NCBI GenBank assembly: GCA_030762175.1
Contig: CM060833.1
Location: 74,771,501-74,835,500 of the forward strand
DNA: 64,000 nucleotides
Direction of reading: 5' to 3'
Source of the DNA: Metallyticus violacea
Lineage: Eukaryota > Arthropoda > Insecta > Mantodea > Metallyticidae
Shown here: positions 45,540 through 57,304 of the stretch, piece after piece
Layout of the letters: every line of letters starts with the position of its first letter
Position numbering within the stretch: the first letter of the stretch is position 1
Translations under genes and position numbers: made by a program
Notes under the pieces: model-generated
Seen by the model: only the letters and a program-made list of their open reading frames with translations
The model's database searches: none
Told to the model about the DNA's origin: nothing

Positions 45540-45765
45540 CATAGCGTTCTGCCTGAGGACAGGTCATGCCGTGCTTGCAACTTTTCTTGGGAGAGATACT
45601 GCGGCAGCCTCCCATTGCTTTCTGCACTGATGAAGACGAGATGATGATAGTGCAATGACACACGAGCGGCAAGGGAAAAACCTGAACCCTTGATCACAAA
45701 CCTCACTTATAGCCGCTGGGATTGAACCCAGGCGGCCTTGGTGGGGGCGAACAGTCTAATCAGTA
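45540..45765 (-). repeat. Possible tRNA-headed repeat, single copy
   Basis: On the minus strand gttactgattagactgttcg and cgcctgggttcaatcccagc give a box A/box B-like pair, followed by about 170 bases of GC-balanced body. No second copy in the window was found to confirm a family. Confidence 0.3.
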
Positions 45766-47324
45766 ACTCACAACTGTTATTAATCACTTTTTTCCAAGTA
45801 TGCTCGAGTGATGCACATATATTACATTTAAAAGAAATGAGTAACCATATTGAAAATCAAACACATTTCTTTAATTATTTTGTTTTGTAAATGCAAATAT
45901 GATGTTCGTTATTTTGTGGGTGAATTTTGTTTAATATTTAACCTTCAAATAAACTAAAGCTTGTTGATGCTGGGTATTCAATAAATAAATCTTGTCAAAT
46001 ATTGTAATCAAATTTTATACTTATAATAAATGTTCACCCTTCAGACATTTACTATTCTTTTCAATATCTCATGTTCAATATGTTAGTTATAATCATAGTA
46101 ATAATAATATAATAATAACAATAATAATAATGAGCACTAAGTGACCACATCATTAACAGGTAGGCTGAGCAAGCTATAACGGGAGACATGACGTGAACGC
46201 GAGGTCAGGTCCTTGAGCAATGATAGAGCATTAATGCACTCAACTGTTTAATTAGCGTCTAGAGTTAATCAGTCCATACGTCAGTTGCTCTCGATACGCT
46301 GTGCCAAGTCGATAGCAGACGGCTAATTACTGTACGCCAGGTAAGACGATTGACATTGTGTTCTGCTCTGAGTAACGAGCCATGACGGCCACGCATGCGC
46401 ATTGCCTCCCACAAAACAAACACCAATAACAGTCGCGAGGCTAATAATCATGTGTTACAGGAAATACGACGCAGCGTGAATCTGTACAAGCACTTGGAAA
46501 CAAAGGATCGAGGTCTATCGATGGATTTCCAAAGCCAATTGCATACTCTCGCACCAAGAAGATGATTCGCATAAACTGAACGCATTGCAGCTGAAAAAAG
46601 TATGTGTACCTTCTTTATGTAACAGACGCGATACGTCCCTGGAACAGGCAGTATATACTATACGTAATTAAGTACTCTTAACATAGTACCTACTTACAGT
46701 TTAATGACGTTTAATTGAACCAAAATGGAGCCTAAAATTTAAACTTAAAATCTAGAATTTCCCATTTATAAATGTTTGACGGAAAGCTGTGGAGTTAAAT
46801 ACTACTATTCTCATATCATAGAAAAATAATTAATTTCATTTTAAACTAACTTCGCCATATTATTATACCAATGTAAACTTATAAAAATGTATCTGCTCTT
46901 AATGTTTATAATCCAAAAATGTAAGTAATGCCGATAAAATTTGAATAATTCTCTTATTTGTTGACTCATAACATTTTTACGCAAATAATGAATTACATTC
47001 TTAATAAATCACACAATTATTGACATCAGAAATACTTCTTATGTATGAATCAGAGACATTTTTGTTTGATCAAAGTTGTACCGCTGGTAATGCATCTTAA
47101 AAGAGGGAGAAAAAAATTGTTCGAATCTTGAAACCTGAATATGTATATTTCATTTCGGCATGGTAATTTGTTCACCAAAGCCTTCTGGTTTAAGGGAGGG
47201 AAAATTGTAATTTTAATGAATATTTTTTTTTTTTAACGTTTTCAGACGTTTACCTACCTAACCATGTTTATTTTTCTGGTTAGTTTATATGTGTTTTAAA
47301 GAGGTACTATAATTCTAACTATTT

Positions 47325-47492
47325 GTTGTCCGAATCTAACACAAAACCCACTGCTTTACTTCCGTTCCGATGGAAGCCATACTTCCGATTTTTACGCCCG
47401 AAAAAAATTTCATCGAACATGGTCGAGATTGAACCCGCAATCTTTGGTTTAGGAGGCAAGTATGGCTACCACTACACCATCAAGGCCACACA
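47325..47492 (-). repeat. SINE-A copy, 3' half missing
   Basis: Antisense: acaaaacccactgctttact, tggaagccatacttccgatt, aaaaaatttcatcgaacatg, box B-like gagattgaacccgc and head taccactacaccatcaaggc. The 3' end and tail are absent. Confidence 0.85.
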
Positions 47493-47869
47493 AGAAGTAA
47501 AAAGAACAACTGAATTGCTTGGGGTAAATTCGAGAGTCTTCATTTTACTGGATCAGTTTCTACGAGAAAATTTTTTGAAAGTTGTGTGATCTCAGCACAA
47601 TTTTATAGTTGTTCGACTGAACAAGCTCCCTCACTTCCTGAGATAAAAGAGTAAAAGATAAAAGAATAATGCTGCAAATTTGTCAGAAGACATTTTTGGG
47701 ATTTCCTTAAAAGACACACAAGATATTCTTGGGATTTCCTTAACAATAGCCCAGAACCGTGAATATTATTGTGTGTACGAATTATTGAACGTAGTTTTAG
47801 TACTTGATAAGTTGCATAAGATCTGAAAATATTACCAGTAACTTGCTAGGAGTAGCTCATTTAATGAGT

Positions 47870-48143
47870 ACCGCCAGGAGTGGCCGAGGCCGTTAAGTCT
47901 TGGACTCGTGAGCGGGAGGTCTGGGTTCGAATACCGCCAGGACCGTCCTTCCTGACTGAGGTTTTTCCCAGGTTTTCCTCAGTCCTCATAAATGGCAAAT
48001 GCCGGGGAGGTACCCTAAACTTAGGCCTGGAACGATTCCTTCCATAAAAATAAATCCTTTCCCAATATACAATTTCATCTCATGTATCATCAGTGTCCAT
48101 CGCCTGTGGTGCCTCTGTAGCAAAAACGGGCGTTAAACACTAT
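47870..48143 (+). repeat. SINE-B copy with target duplication
   Basis: Sense copy with head ccgccaggagtggccgaggc, box B gggttcgaatacc, cctgactgaggtttttccca, ggcaaatgccggggaggtac and cgggcgttaaacactat. The target duplication is tcatttaatgagt (47857-47869) and tcatttagtgagt (48144-48156), 13 bp with one mismatch. It has almost no A tail. Confidence 0.93.
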
Positions 48144-48159
48144 TCATTTAGTGAGTGAT

Positions 48160-48825
48160 CAGGAACCATTCCTTTGTATTGTATTTTGTTGTACATGTTA
48201 CATATTTTGAAATATGGAACAACATAACAAGGTAGGCTCAAAATTCTTTTACGCTATAAATCGCGCACAATTAGCCTAATTCTGGCACTGGTGCCAGAAA
48301 AGGTTACTTAATAACAAGTATTTAATGAAGTGATCACCGCCTTCACAACACAATTTCAAACAAAGTAAATGTAAGAGAAAGGTAAAACCATCGCTGTAAC
48401 AAACATACCTGCATTCAAACACGAGAATCATTTTATTAAACGAATGTTTTGAAACTACAACATCGACGTAAGTTATTAATCTTCATAAGTTAACTTGGAA
48501 ACATTTAATTAGTTAATCACATTACAATTTATTTCATTTCAAAACGTTAATCTTGAACCATTAGTAAAGAAAACTTCCTTAAAATTACTACATTGATTTT
48601 ACACCCATGACGGTTACTTTGTTGGTAAATATTAAAAAGTACAATTAGTTACTTTATAAAATGAGTCACTGATATCTGCTGCATTAATGTAAGTATCTTA
48701 ATTTTAATCATTTACTATATTAATAATCAATAAACTTTATATTATATTTATCAGCTCTGAAAAATATGCCAGCAATAATTTTCCATTAGTTGAACTAAAA
48801 GGTTTCCCTTTACCCCGTGTACAGC
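48160..48825. other. No recognised feature
   Basis: AT-rich; no motif. Confidence 0.5.
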
Positions 48826-48827
48826 AC

Positions 48828-48953
48828 TTATTGTATATCTTTTCGTATACAATTTTCAATTTTTTGAGGATTTAACAAACCGTCATCCTTTATACTTTCT
48901 TCTGGAGTGATATCCATATTTTCAATATCAAACATTTCGGACCCAGCGTCCAT
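48828..48953 (-). CDS. Candidate small open frame or first exon, acidic 41-residue product
   Basis: From an ATG at 48953 in good insect start context (caaataaaaATGG) a 41-codon frame reads MDAGSEMFDIENMDITPEES, then IKDDGLLNPQKIENC, ending before a stop at 48828-48830. It is strongly acidic, with sensible codon use in otherwise AT-rich DNA. Such acidic N-termini occur on many nuclear proteins and on transposon-encoded accessory proteins, but no family is recognised and no downstream coding was found. It may be chance. Confidence 0.22.
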   Translation of the reverse strand: MDAGSEMFDIENMDITPEESIKDDGLLNPQKIENCIRKDIQ

Positions 48954-48959
48954 TTTTAT

Positions 48960-50405
48960 TTGAACTTTTCAAAACGAAAACAAAATAAAACCGTCATAGA
49001 AATGAGTACTAAGAAACCATGCCATATAATAGGTCATACCAACTACATCATAACATCATATTTGGCAAATTTGTAACACTTGTTAAAAATAGTCCTATGC
49101 TAAAATTGCATAGACGTTGTATGCAACACACATATAGTCTTTATTCTGAACACCCGTGAAAATTAGCTCCAGCGCTAAACATTCACTAGTGTCACAATTA
49201 CTAAAATTATACACTAGTTACATAAATAGCTAAATACTTTGGAAAAATGTTTCATTTAGGTGTCATTCTTCAGTGTTTCCTTAGGCTGGCAGTTATAAAA
49301 TTACCTATATATTAGTTTGTATTGTGTATTAGGGTCTGTGTAGAAATATTTTTCAGATAGTTGAATAATGAATCTTGTTTAGTTCTTCTTTTATCAAGTA
49401 CAACTCTTTCATTACTATTTCTTTGAAATGCCCATAATTTGCTTTTAGTTTCATTTACTTTATGTCCATAATATTTTATTTCCCTTTGTAAATTGCTTTC
49501 ATTGCCTGAAGCCTGAGATAAATGCTAGTTCGTTACTTTACTTGGGAAAAGAGCAGGTTGGTTCTCCTCGAGAGAAAAGGCATGCAACCTAGAGCAGAGG
49601 AAAAGAAAATGAAAAACAAGAAGCGGAGTATTTATTCAGGCTCCGACTGTTAAAAGTTTACGGCATTGCATGAGACATCTTCAACACATTAAGTTCCTTC
49701 TTAACCAAGTTGTTTGTACACGAGCGAGGTTCATCGCCTTTACTTCAGGTGGAATGGCAGACAAAGCGAGAAAGCAGACAACGTGGGGATAAACTGTGTG
49801 ACAGTTGATAGTATTGCGTGGTTAACAGCCCGGTTCCCAGAAGGTCGTGCAAACCAAATAGCCTCAGGGATCAAAACAAAAGACTCAAGACAATCACGTG
49901 CTTCCAGGAAAAAAGGCATAACGAGAGACGAACTCCATGTTCAGCATAAAATAACAACAAATACCCAGGTGACTTAAATGTAAACACAACATACATACTG
50001 GGTGCCTTTATTGTACATGGGCATTAAATAAAACCAAAACTTGTCGTTAACGGCCTGTAATTGAAGTAGAAAGAGAGAGAGAAAACAAAAATTATTATTA
50101 AGGTCTTACTTTGCCTTGCAATGATTGTATAATTTCACAAATATACAATTGCTCGTTAGGAATCTCCTCCTTGTTCATTTTCAAAATTCCTGTTTTCGTT
50201 TTCTCTTTCAGTTTACAATTAAAGTAAATATTTAGTTTTATACGACAAAATTAACATGAATGCAGTTCATTCATGTCACACAAGGCAACAGTAAATCGTT
50301 TAGTATACCAAAATGTAGATTTCATATAATTGGTAATAGTTACTAAATAATCGCCGCAAAGTTAATTAGTTGTATTTTATAGTTTAAAAGACATACTTTT
50401 AAGAA
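48960..50405. other. No recognised feature
   Basis: AT-rich. The open frame at 49714-49977 (plus, 87 codons) has balanced, Arg/Lys/Thr-rich composition but no motif. Confidence 0.45.
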
Positions 50406-50599
50406 AGTAATATCCAGAGTCCGGAAATTCGGGCATTTGTTTGGTTAAAATAGGCAGTCAAAAAGGCTCTTAAAATATTCAAAATAGGCATTCTTTAAAA
50501 GTGAAAACAGAGAGTAATATCGCTCATTATTAATGAAATCATTAATAATTTAAGATACCTAATAATTTCTTAATCATATAATTAAAATACTTAATATTA

Positions 50600-50800
50600 C
50601 TTTTCTTGGACACAAGCAACAAGAAGTTATTATTTTTAAGGTATCAACTGCCATAGTCAGCCGCTTGTCAGAGAGAACATTTTTCATCATGGAAAAAGAA
50701 CGTTCTGCTTCCTCTGTAGTGATTGAAGCATATTTAAAACAAGTTATTTCGAAAGGACTCGTGCATTACACCAGAACATTCACCTTTCAGAACATGGTAA
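50600..50800 (-). pseudogene. hAT transposase dimerisation-domain fragment
   Basis: The minus strand reads LDEHYHVLKGECSGVMHES, and after one frameshift KYASITTEEAERSFSMMKN, VLSDKRLTMAVDTLK. The pattern x-T-x-x-E-x-E-R-x-F-S-x-x-K-x-x-L-S-x-x-R with a following NLxxY-like end is the C-terminal hAT dimerisation motif, which holds the transposase subunits together. The variant with ITT/ERSFS/LSDxR recalls the insect CGGBP1-like group. No catalytic RNase-H-like region remains. Confidence 0.75.
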
Positions 50801-50854
50801 TGTTCATCAAGACAAAGTAAAGTAGTTATGAATATTCCTTGCGAATAAGCAAAA

Positions 50855-51133
50855 GTCGGTCCTGGTTGTTTAGTGTTAACTGTATTTGCTTCCTAAACCC
50901 AAGGTTGCGGGTTCGATCTCGGCCAGGACCGATGGATTTTTTCGGGCGTAAAAATTCTAAGTATGGCTTCCTTCGGAAGGGAAGTTATGCCGTGGGTCCC
51001 GTGTCGTACATTTACGGCACGATAAAGAACCTCAAGCCTGAAAGAAGAGGCCTTTGAGCAAATTTGTCGGCCCCCTGATTTGAATGGGACGCTGATGACC
51101 TGAGATGTTAAAGACCGTCCGTAAATAAACAAA
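50855..51133 (+). repeat. SINE-A inserted in the hAT element
   Basis: Sense: ggtcctggttgtttagtgtt, box B cgggttcgatctcgg, aggaccgatggattttttcg, cttccttcggaagggaagtt, ctcaagcctgaaagaagagg, ctgatgacctgagatgttaa and a (AAAC)n/(A)n tail. No clear target duplication, because the flanks are A-rich. Confidence 0.92.
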
Positions 51134-52044
51134 CAAAAAAAGAAAAGCGTAGTGGTTTCTAGTCGAGTTCATTTCTGTTTAGCATTTATGGGGGAAGCAG
51201 GTTAGTATTTCTCTTACTTCCGTACTGGACACATTGTAGGGACGGTTTATTGCACAGCTGTGCCGCTCTCATCTTTCTCGCTTGCAATTGTTTGTTACAT
51301 TTATGCAGTTAAGAAGTTTCCCCCACCACAAATTTCCTAGAATTGTCTCGCGCAGATCGATACAAGGTCATTCGCCATGATTATTTAAAACTGCTTACTT
51401 CCCTCATCCTTTCTATTTCCTATTTGTATGCCCAAGGTAACCGTGCGTTCCTTTCAATGATGAAGAGTTTGCTATTTAAACAGCTTAAATGAATGCGTAG
51501 AGGGGAAAGTTTTGAGTGTTCAAAAAAAATAAATGTGTAACAAGATTCTCAATAGACATTTTGTGAGGCAAATCTACCATTCAATTTTTATACACGTTTT
51601 CACTTCGATATATTGAAATTCTTTGTGCTTTTAAAAAGGCAAAATCAATCATAACGATCCAAAAGGGACAAGTTTCAAATCTTAAAATAGGCAACAGAGG
51701 CCAAAAATAGGCAAAAAAGCAAAATAAAAACTGACCGTACCGAAATGTACGTAAACATGTTCTTTTCTGACTCTTAAATATAGTCACCCAGATAGAAAAG
51801 GAATTTTGCCTAACTTCCGGGCTCTGGTAATGTCTAATTGTCTTGCGAATGAGGCTTTTACTCTTTCTTAATTGACATTATATAAATATTTGATCATTTT
51901 ATTTTAGTGCCAACTGTTTATCGTATAATTGTATTACGGCAAATAAAGCGCGGGACAAACCTTAATGATTTCGTCACATCCACCGAGTTTCGAGTGCTCA
52001 ATTTTATCGCTTTCGTCTAAATAGTAACACACTATCACAAGACA

Positions 52045-52345
52045 CCGCCACGGGTGGCCGAGGTCGTTAAGGCACGGACTCGTGAGCGGAAGGTCTGCGG
52101 TTCGAATCCCGCCAGGACCGTCCTCCCTGACTGGGGTTTTTTCCAGGTTTTCCTCAGTCTTCATAACTGGCAAATGCCGGGGAGGTACCTAAACTTAGGC
52201 CTGGAACTCTTCCTTCCTTAAAAAAAAAAAATATCCTTTCCCAATTTATCATTTCATCTCATGTATCATCAGTGTCCACCGCCTGTGGTGCCTCAGTAGT
52301 GAAAACGGGCGTTAAACACTACTCAAAAAAAAAAAAAAAAAAAAA
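52045..52345 (+). repeat. SINE-B copy, youngest-looking, perfect target duplication
   Basis: Sense copy close to consensus: cgccacgggtggccgaggtc, box B ggttcgaatcccg, ccaggaccgtcctccctgac, ggcaaatgccggggaggtac, ccgcctgtggtgcctcagta, gaaaacgggcgttaaacact, then a 20-nt A tail. Target duplication actatcacaagaca is perfect over 14 bases (52031-52044 and 52346-52359). Low divergence and an intact tail suggest a recent insertion. Confidence 0.96.
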
Positions 52346-52857
52346 ACTATCACAAGACAGGTGGTAATTCACCAGCGTTGTCACTGACTTTCGTACATCA
52401 AAGAATGAGCATAAAAAAAAAACAGTTTGTCATATTGTTAAGAATATCTGAGATTGTTTTATTAAAATGTAAAGAATAATGAATAAATTATTTATTTTTA
52501 CTTCCCCTCTCAATCTTTGTTACCATTAAAACAACATTGTTTTCTGAGCGATCTCTGACACATCTCATTCTAACGCTATCACATCAACGTAATAAGCAGC
52601 TGCACAGTTGTAGGAATAAATGCCATCAAGACATTTTCGGACTTAATAAATTGCACAAATTTATAGTTTGTAAATCACATTGATGTTTCCTTCAAAATTA
52701 AAACTTAACGAAATGCTTTGAATTTCACATATTGTCAGTATCTCAGTGTGAAGAAATATGACTGTGCTTATTTGACTTAGATCAGTTGCGGCAAAGGAAG
52801 TTACAGCTAGTACCATGCAATCAGTGATGTTCTCCCCCGCGGCGCGGGTATTTTCCT

Positions 52858-53040
52858 GTGAATGAGCCCCGCCTGGTTTGCCGCACCATGGAGAGGGTAG
52901 CAGGCCTGCTTGCTTACTTGTTGACCTTGCTGACTGTTGCAGTCGTAGCTATTCTAGATGTATGCATAGTGTATTATGCCTCGTGTGTTTACAATGGCAC
53001 AGCGTGTCTTTATGTCGATTCATGTCTGTTAACTCAATGA
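52858..53040 (+). CDS. Candidate short exon with signal-peptide-like start
   Basis: A CG-rich patch (ccccgcggcgcggg, about 52836-52849) is followed by an ATG at 52888 in a strong start context (ccgcaccATGG). The 50-codon frame starts MERVAGLLAYLLTLLTVAVV and is a hydrophobic signal- or anchor-like segment, followed by a Cys-rich end (CIVYYASCVYNGTACLYVDSC) with one N-x-T site, then a stop. An upstream in-frame ATG at 52858 adds ten residues. No family is recognised. A secreted or membrane micropeptide, a first exon, or chance are all possible. Confidence 0.22.
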   Translation: MNEPRLVCRTMERVAGLLAYLLTLLTVAVVAILDVCIVYYASCVYNGTACLYVDSCLLTQ

Positions 53041-53044
53041 TAAA

Positions 53045-53500
53045 AGAAACATAGGACATTGTTTTTAGCATACAGTTGATTCTGTTACTTATTTGAATGC
53101 CGTTCTAACCCTTTTTCAGAGAATTAACCAACAGGGAGTGTGATCATGCATTTTTCAACAGGACTCTGCCACTGCGATTAATTTCATAATAGCAATTCAT
53201 GATGTGTTTCCACAAGACAGAGTTTATTATAGGGATTTGTGACCCCCTTAGTCCCCCGACGTGACAAGAAACGTCTACAAGACGTGACGTCTACAAGAAA
53301 AACCCGCACACCATACAAGAATTGAAAATAACATTTGTGGGGATATTGTCAGGATTTCTAAAAATGAATGAGTGATGAATAATTTCTTAAAGAGATGCCA
53401 AAAATATTTGGGGAATGAAGAAGGGCAGTTTCAAAGTCTCATAAGATAATTTGGCAAATGATGGGCCTCTTAAATTGATTTGTGTGACTGCATGATTGGT
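53045..53500. other. No recognised gene; short direct repeat
   Basis: acgtctacaag occurs twice at about 53269-53299. Otherwise AT-rich. Confidence 0.5.
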
Positions 53501-53504
53501 TTGT

Positions 53505-53620
53505 TTCATTTTTTTCCCTCCTGCTAATCATCGAAACCCGGCTGGCCGGCTAACTGGGTAACGAGCGGCGTGCTCGCCCATAGGAAAACACTCCGGGGGA
53601 AAAAATTGATCGCGTTAGTA
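53505..53620 (+). repeat. Dispersed repeat E, copy 2
   Basis: ccctcctgctaatcatcgaa, cggctggccggctaactggg, cggcgtgctcgcccatagga and cactccgggggaaaaaattg are collinear with the copy at 22795-22912, in the same orientation. Confidence 0.75.
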
Positions 53621-53624
53621 GACC

Positions 53625-56600
53625 ATCATTCCCTTGTACGCGCTCTACTTACCAAGGTCGCCGTAAGTGTGTTTATATTAAAAAATAAAAACAAGCAGGA
53701 GTGAGCATGGAAAAAGGAAAACTTACATAAATCTTAAAACCTTTTCATTGCTTCTGTTGTGTACTCGATGTCACAAATATATTTTTATTCCTTTTTAGCC
53801 ATTGAAATTGAAATAATTTCCAATGTGTAATATGCACTATGGTTCGTTTCATGCAGATAACTATAGGCAACGTTGGTGATGAAAAATGACATTTTTTAAG
53901 GAATATGTGCCAGAATATAAAGGTAATTGTTCATTACTTAATTTGTTAACAGCAATTATGTTATTATTATTATTTATATTAACAATTAAACTATTAATAT
54001 TAATTTAGTAACAATATTAATTACATTATGTAATATAAAACAGTTTAAAATTTAATTATTGCAATTATTATAATGTAAAGATATCATTTTAATTTATTTA
54101 TAAATAACGTACATATAAAACATTGATTTTTGTCTACCTTTAAAGCATTATCATGAAGTCAAATTCATGGGTATCGATATATATCCACTGTGGTCAAATA
54201 ATAATTTACAGTTTTTGTATTCAGCTGGTAAAAATTAATCAGTTATTGTAGTTTCCTAATTGTGTTAATACTACATGCTGTATATACTGTATATATTTCG
54301 AACAATATTAACTGTATACTTAGGAACTATGGGTTACTTCTAATACTAAGATACTGAGAGAAAATCAAATAAACTACTTCTTATTGTTTACATATTTTTA
54401 CTGTACAGAAGTTAATCCTAAACACTGACATACTTGACGTGCCGCCATAATATTCGTAGTTCAACCTTTGCTTCGTGCACTAGAAAAGTAAACAATTCTT
54501 AAGCGAGCACACCTCAAGATCGCTGATGTTCGTGAAAGTCTTTGTTGCTGTTCACGATGCTTTTTCGAGACACAACAACAGAATTTTTTCTTTACAGATT
54601 TCTGATTCTGTAGTGTAAAAATATCATTAATATCCTTTATTTATCATTACCAAACAAAGCTATTTGATAATTTGTGAAGAACTTACATCAGAAGAAAGCG
54701 CGTTTGGCGTAGAAGCGATTTCAAAAGAATTAAATGATTACACTAAACTTAAGAAGTAGAAACTGAATATTTATGTTCTTCAGTTACCTGCTAACGGTTT
54801 TATGAATTTTATTAAGAAGTTAAACGAGCTCTTGGAGCTTTGGAGCACTTGAAAATACTTATTTGAAAAGATGGAAGAGTGTTCATTCCATTACGTCATT
54901 TTACGTTAAAAATTAAATATTTAAATTATTTATTGAAGAAAATCTTAAAAAATGTGCTCTTATAATTTTATAAGTGAACCTTTTAAATGTCAAAAAAAGT
55001 TTTCTCCCCACTAACTGCTTTAATATTCGTATAGCAGAGGATAGTTGGTATATCTTTCACTATTGGTCGCAGGCTAAAACCACCTTGTGGATAACGACTC
55101 TTTCTCCAATAGATGTGTTGAGATACAAAGGACCCTTGCTGCAATTCACTCTATGATGTGATGCCAAGCGGAAACGCGATCGTCGGGAGTCACGTTCTCA
55201 ACGGCAAGGGTGAGTTCAGAAATCGCTTATCGACATAAACCGTGGAAGGTCAGCCGTATTACGATAATTACTGCCTCTAACGAGTGAGGGAATCGATGAC
55301 GTTGCATGGGACTCGAACCTCTCCCTTCAGGGAGTTACCCGAGTGTTATAAATTCATCAGCGCGACTCTGTCACAGATTTCAGTGCAGATGTGCGTGTGC
55401 GCCTTTATCGCATAATTGAACCGGGGAGAAATTTACTAGCGGAAAGACATCATCAAGACAAGCTCATTATGGGAATGGGTACGCCTCTTGCATTACAGAG
55501 TTGTGTGGTTTTGTGAAGTTTAGCTAACGTAGCAGAAAGCGGAACTAAACAAGTAGTTTTATCAAAATCATAGAGCATAAAGATTTTATTCTTCAGTATT
55601 TAATATGATCAAGCCTTTGAACAGGTGTTTTTTTTTTTTTTTTTTTTTTTTTAATTTTTTGAAATTGATCAAAGTGAAGAAACGAATGTTTTATTAAAAA
55701 CTATTGTATAATACATAAGCTTGAGTGGAAGTTATCGTTGTGACCTCAATTTCTGAAGCATTTACGAAGTCTAGAAACCTAATAGCGGCATGCACGGCAT
55801 CCATGGGAACCGCGCGCGGTGCCTTGATCAAATCTCTGCAGGCTTTCCAAATTGTAGTGAGGGATAGAGCGTACTTAGATATTTCCAAGACTTGTTGTCT
55901 AAGAGATTGAGGCCTGGGCTGCCCTCTATGTAGGTGAAGTCAATTAAATAAGTACTAAGTCAATCCGGGGTTCTTGCCTTGCGTGCCGGAGCCCAATCTT
56001 GCTGGAAAAGCCTGTGCTTATTCTTAAATATAGCACCACATACCCTCTAACATTTCTTTTAGCATTCTACGTTTATTTATTTTACTTTTGACTAATTGCA
56101 ATTTGGTAATCCTATAATAGAGAAAAACTCAAGAGACCTTAGCAGGATATGGGGCCCTTGATATTCTTAAATCGAGGAGGAACTTCTTATGCGTTCTTAC
56201 GATCCCTTTGTCGTTCCTAATAAAGAGACGGGGGCTACTGAGTTATCTTATTTTTTAGTCTTAAAGTATTGAACAAACTTTTACAAAAAAAAAAAGTTTT
56301 AAGCTTATGATCTTTAACAATTTGAGCTGTGGGTCTCTTTATTTATGTTTATTTTCTAGGACAGCTTCGTTTGTTAACTGCAGAAGGATTTCTTGATTCT
56401 CTTGGTTTTTATTTTTTTTTAATCCTCACAGTTCTTGCTCTTCCATTTCTGTTATGGTCTTTTACAGAAGTTATTTCATTATACCAATTAACAATTTAAA
56501 ATACTAATTCCCGCTTGATGCCATTGTTTCTGAGAATATTGAAAATTGAATTCGGTTAAGTATTCTGATTTTTACATTAAAATCACAGCAAAACGGGAGT

Positions 56601-57300
56601 TTGTCAACGCCATTTTACAAAGAGTAAACACTTGGGGGGGGGGCATCAGTCATTTGATCAGGGGGTCAAACATCTCATATAAAAATAAAATTGTCTTTCT
56701 CGAATGCTAATAGTTCTGAAACGTGACAGTCAAACGCTAATTGAAATACTGGTGTCACTACTTGGTAAAACTTTTGAGAGTGGCGTGCCTGGCCAGTCTA
56801 CTAATTTATCTCTTATAGACATTTAAAATGTATTTCCTAATTTTCACTATCTTTCGTTTTGTCATGCACCGATTAAGAGCCCAGTGAAGTGTAGGTTAGT
56901 CATTACTGTTGGTAGTGCAGAATGCGTTGATGAAAAAGTGTATTGTGGTACAACACAAGTGATTCAATACGCATATGTGTAAGATTGGATTGCTATCAAA
57001 GGTGCGACGAAGTCAAAGATTCAGCAGGAGCCTGGCAAGGAAGACCATAGAGAGCTATGGGAGGTTTTTGGGTGAAAGAAAAAACAATATTCTTGGGTTA
57101 AACAAAGAAACATTGATAAAGATGATTAAATTTATTGCAATTGGGATAGAGATTTGAGTATTTTTGTAAACTGCAGCTGATAGCACAATGCAACAATTCG
57201 GGTACATAATACCCGAAACAGAATATCACTACAATTGATGACTCTTGTCATTTGTCGTTTCCAACTAAAACAATTCTTTGGAATTAGAATTAGATAGGAA
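53625..57300. other. Unannotated AT-rich interval
   Basis: Poly-T is at 55628-55652, poly-A at 56284-56294 and a G-run at 56634-56643. A GC-richer stretch at about 55150-55330 ends with a box B-like gaggttcgagtcccatg on the minus strand and may be part of another tRNA-headed repeat. The open frames at 55694-55910 have no motif. Confidence 0.45.
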
Positions 57301-57304
57301 AAAA

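Larger units (their letters stand above)
44800..47315. other. Unannotated interval with several tRNA-like fragments
   Basis: Contains the tRNA-like piece at about 45348, a possible tRNA-headed repeat at 45540-45765, a short (AAT)n at 46098-46131, and a GC-richer part at about 46130-46450 with acgcatgcgcatt, an NRF1-like site. No gene was recognised. Confidence 0.4.
50415..51826 (-). mobile_element. Non-autonomous hAT element with terminal repeats and 8-bp target duplication
   Basis: The left end cagagtccggaaattcgggc and the reverse complement of the right end cagagcccggaagttaggca are inverted repeats. The flanks are gtaatatc (50407-50414) and gtaatgtc (51827-51834), an 8-bp target duplication with one mismatch, as expected for hAT elements. 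Inside lies only a fragment of the transposase dimerisation domain near the left end and AT-rich sequence with repeated aaaataggcaaaa-like phrases on the right. Without its SINE-A the element is about 1.1 kb, far below the size of an autonomous hAT, so it depended on enzyme supplied elsewhere. Confidence 0.85.

Noticed and set aside
47690..47745. Direct repeat of tgggatttccttaa
   Set aside because: Two short local copies only; most likely a minor slippage duplication.
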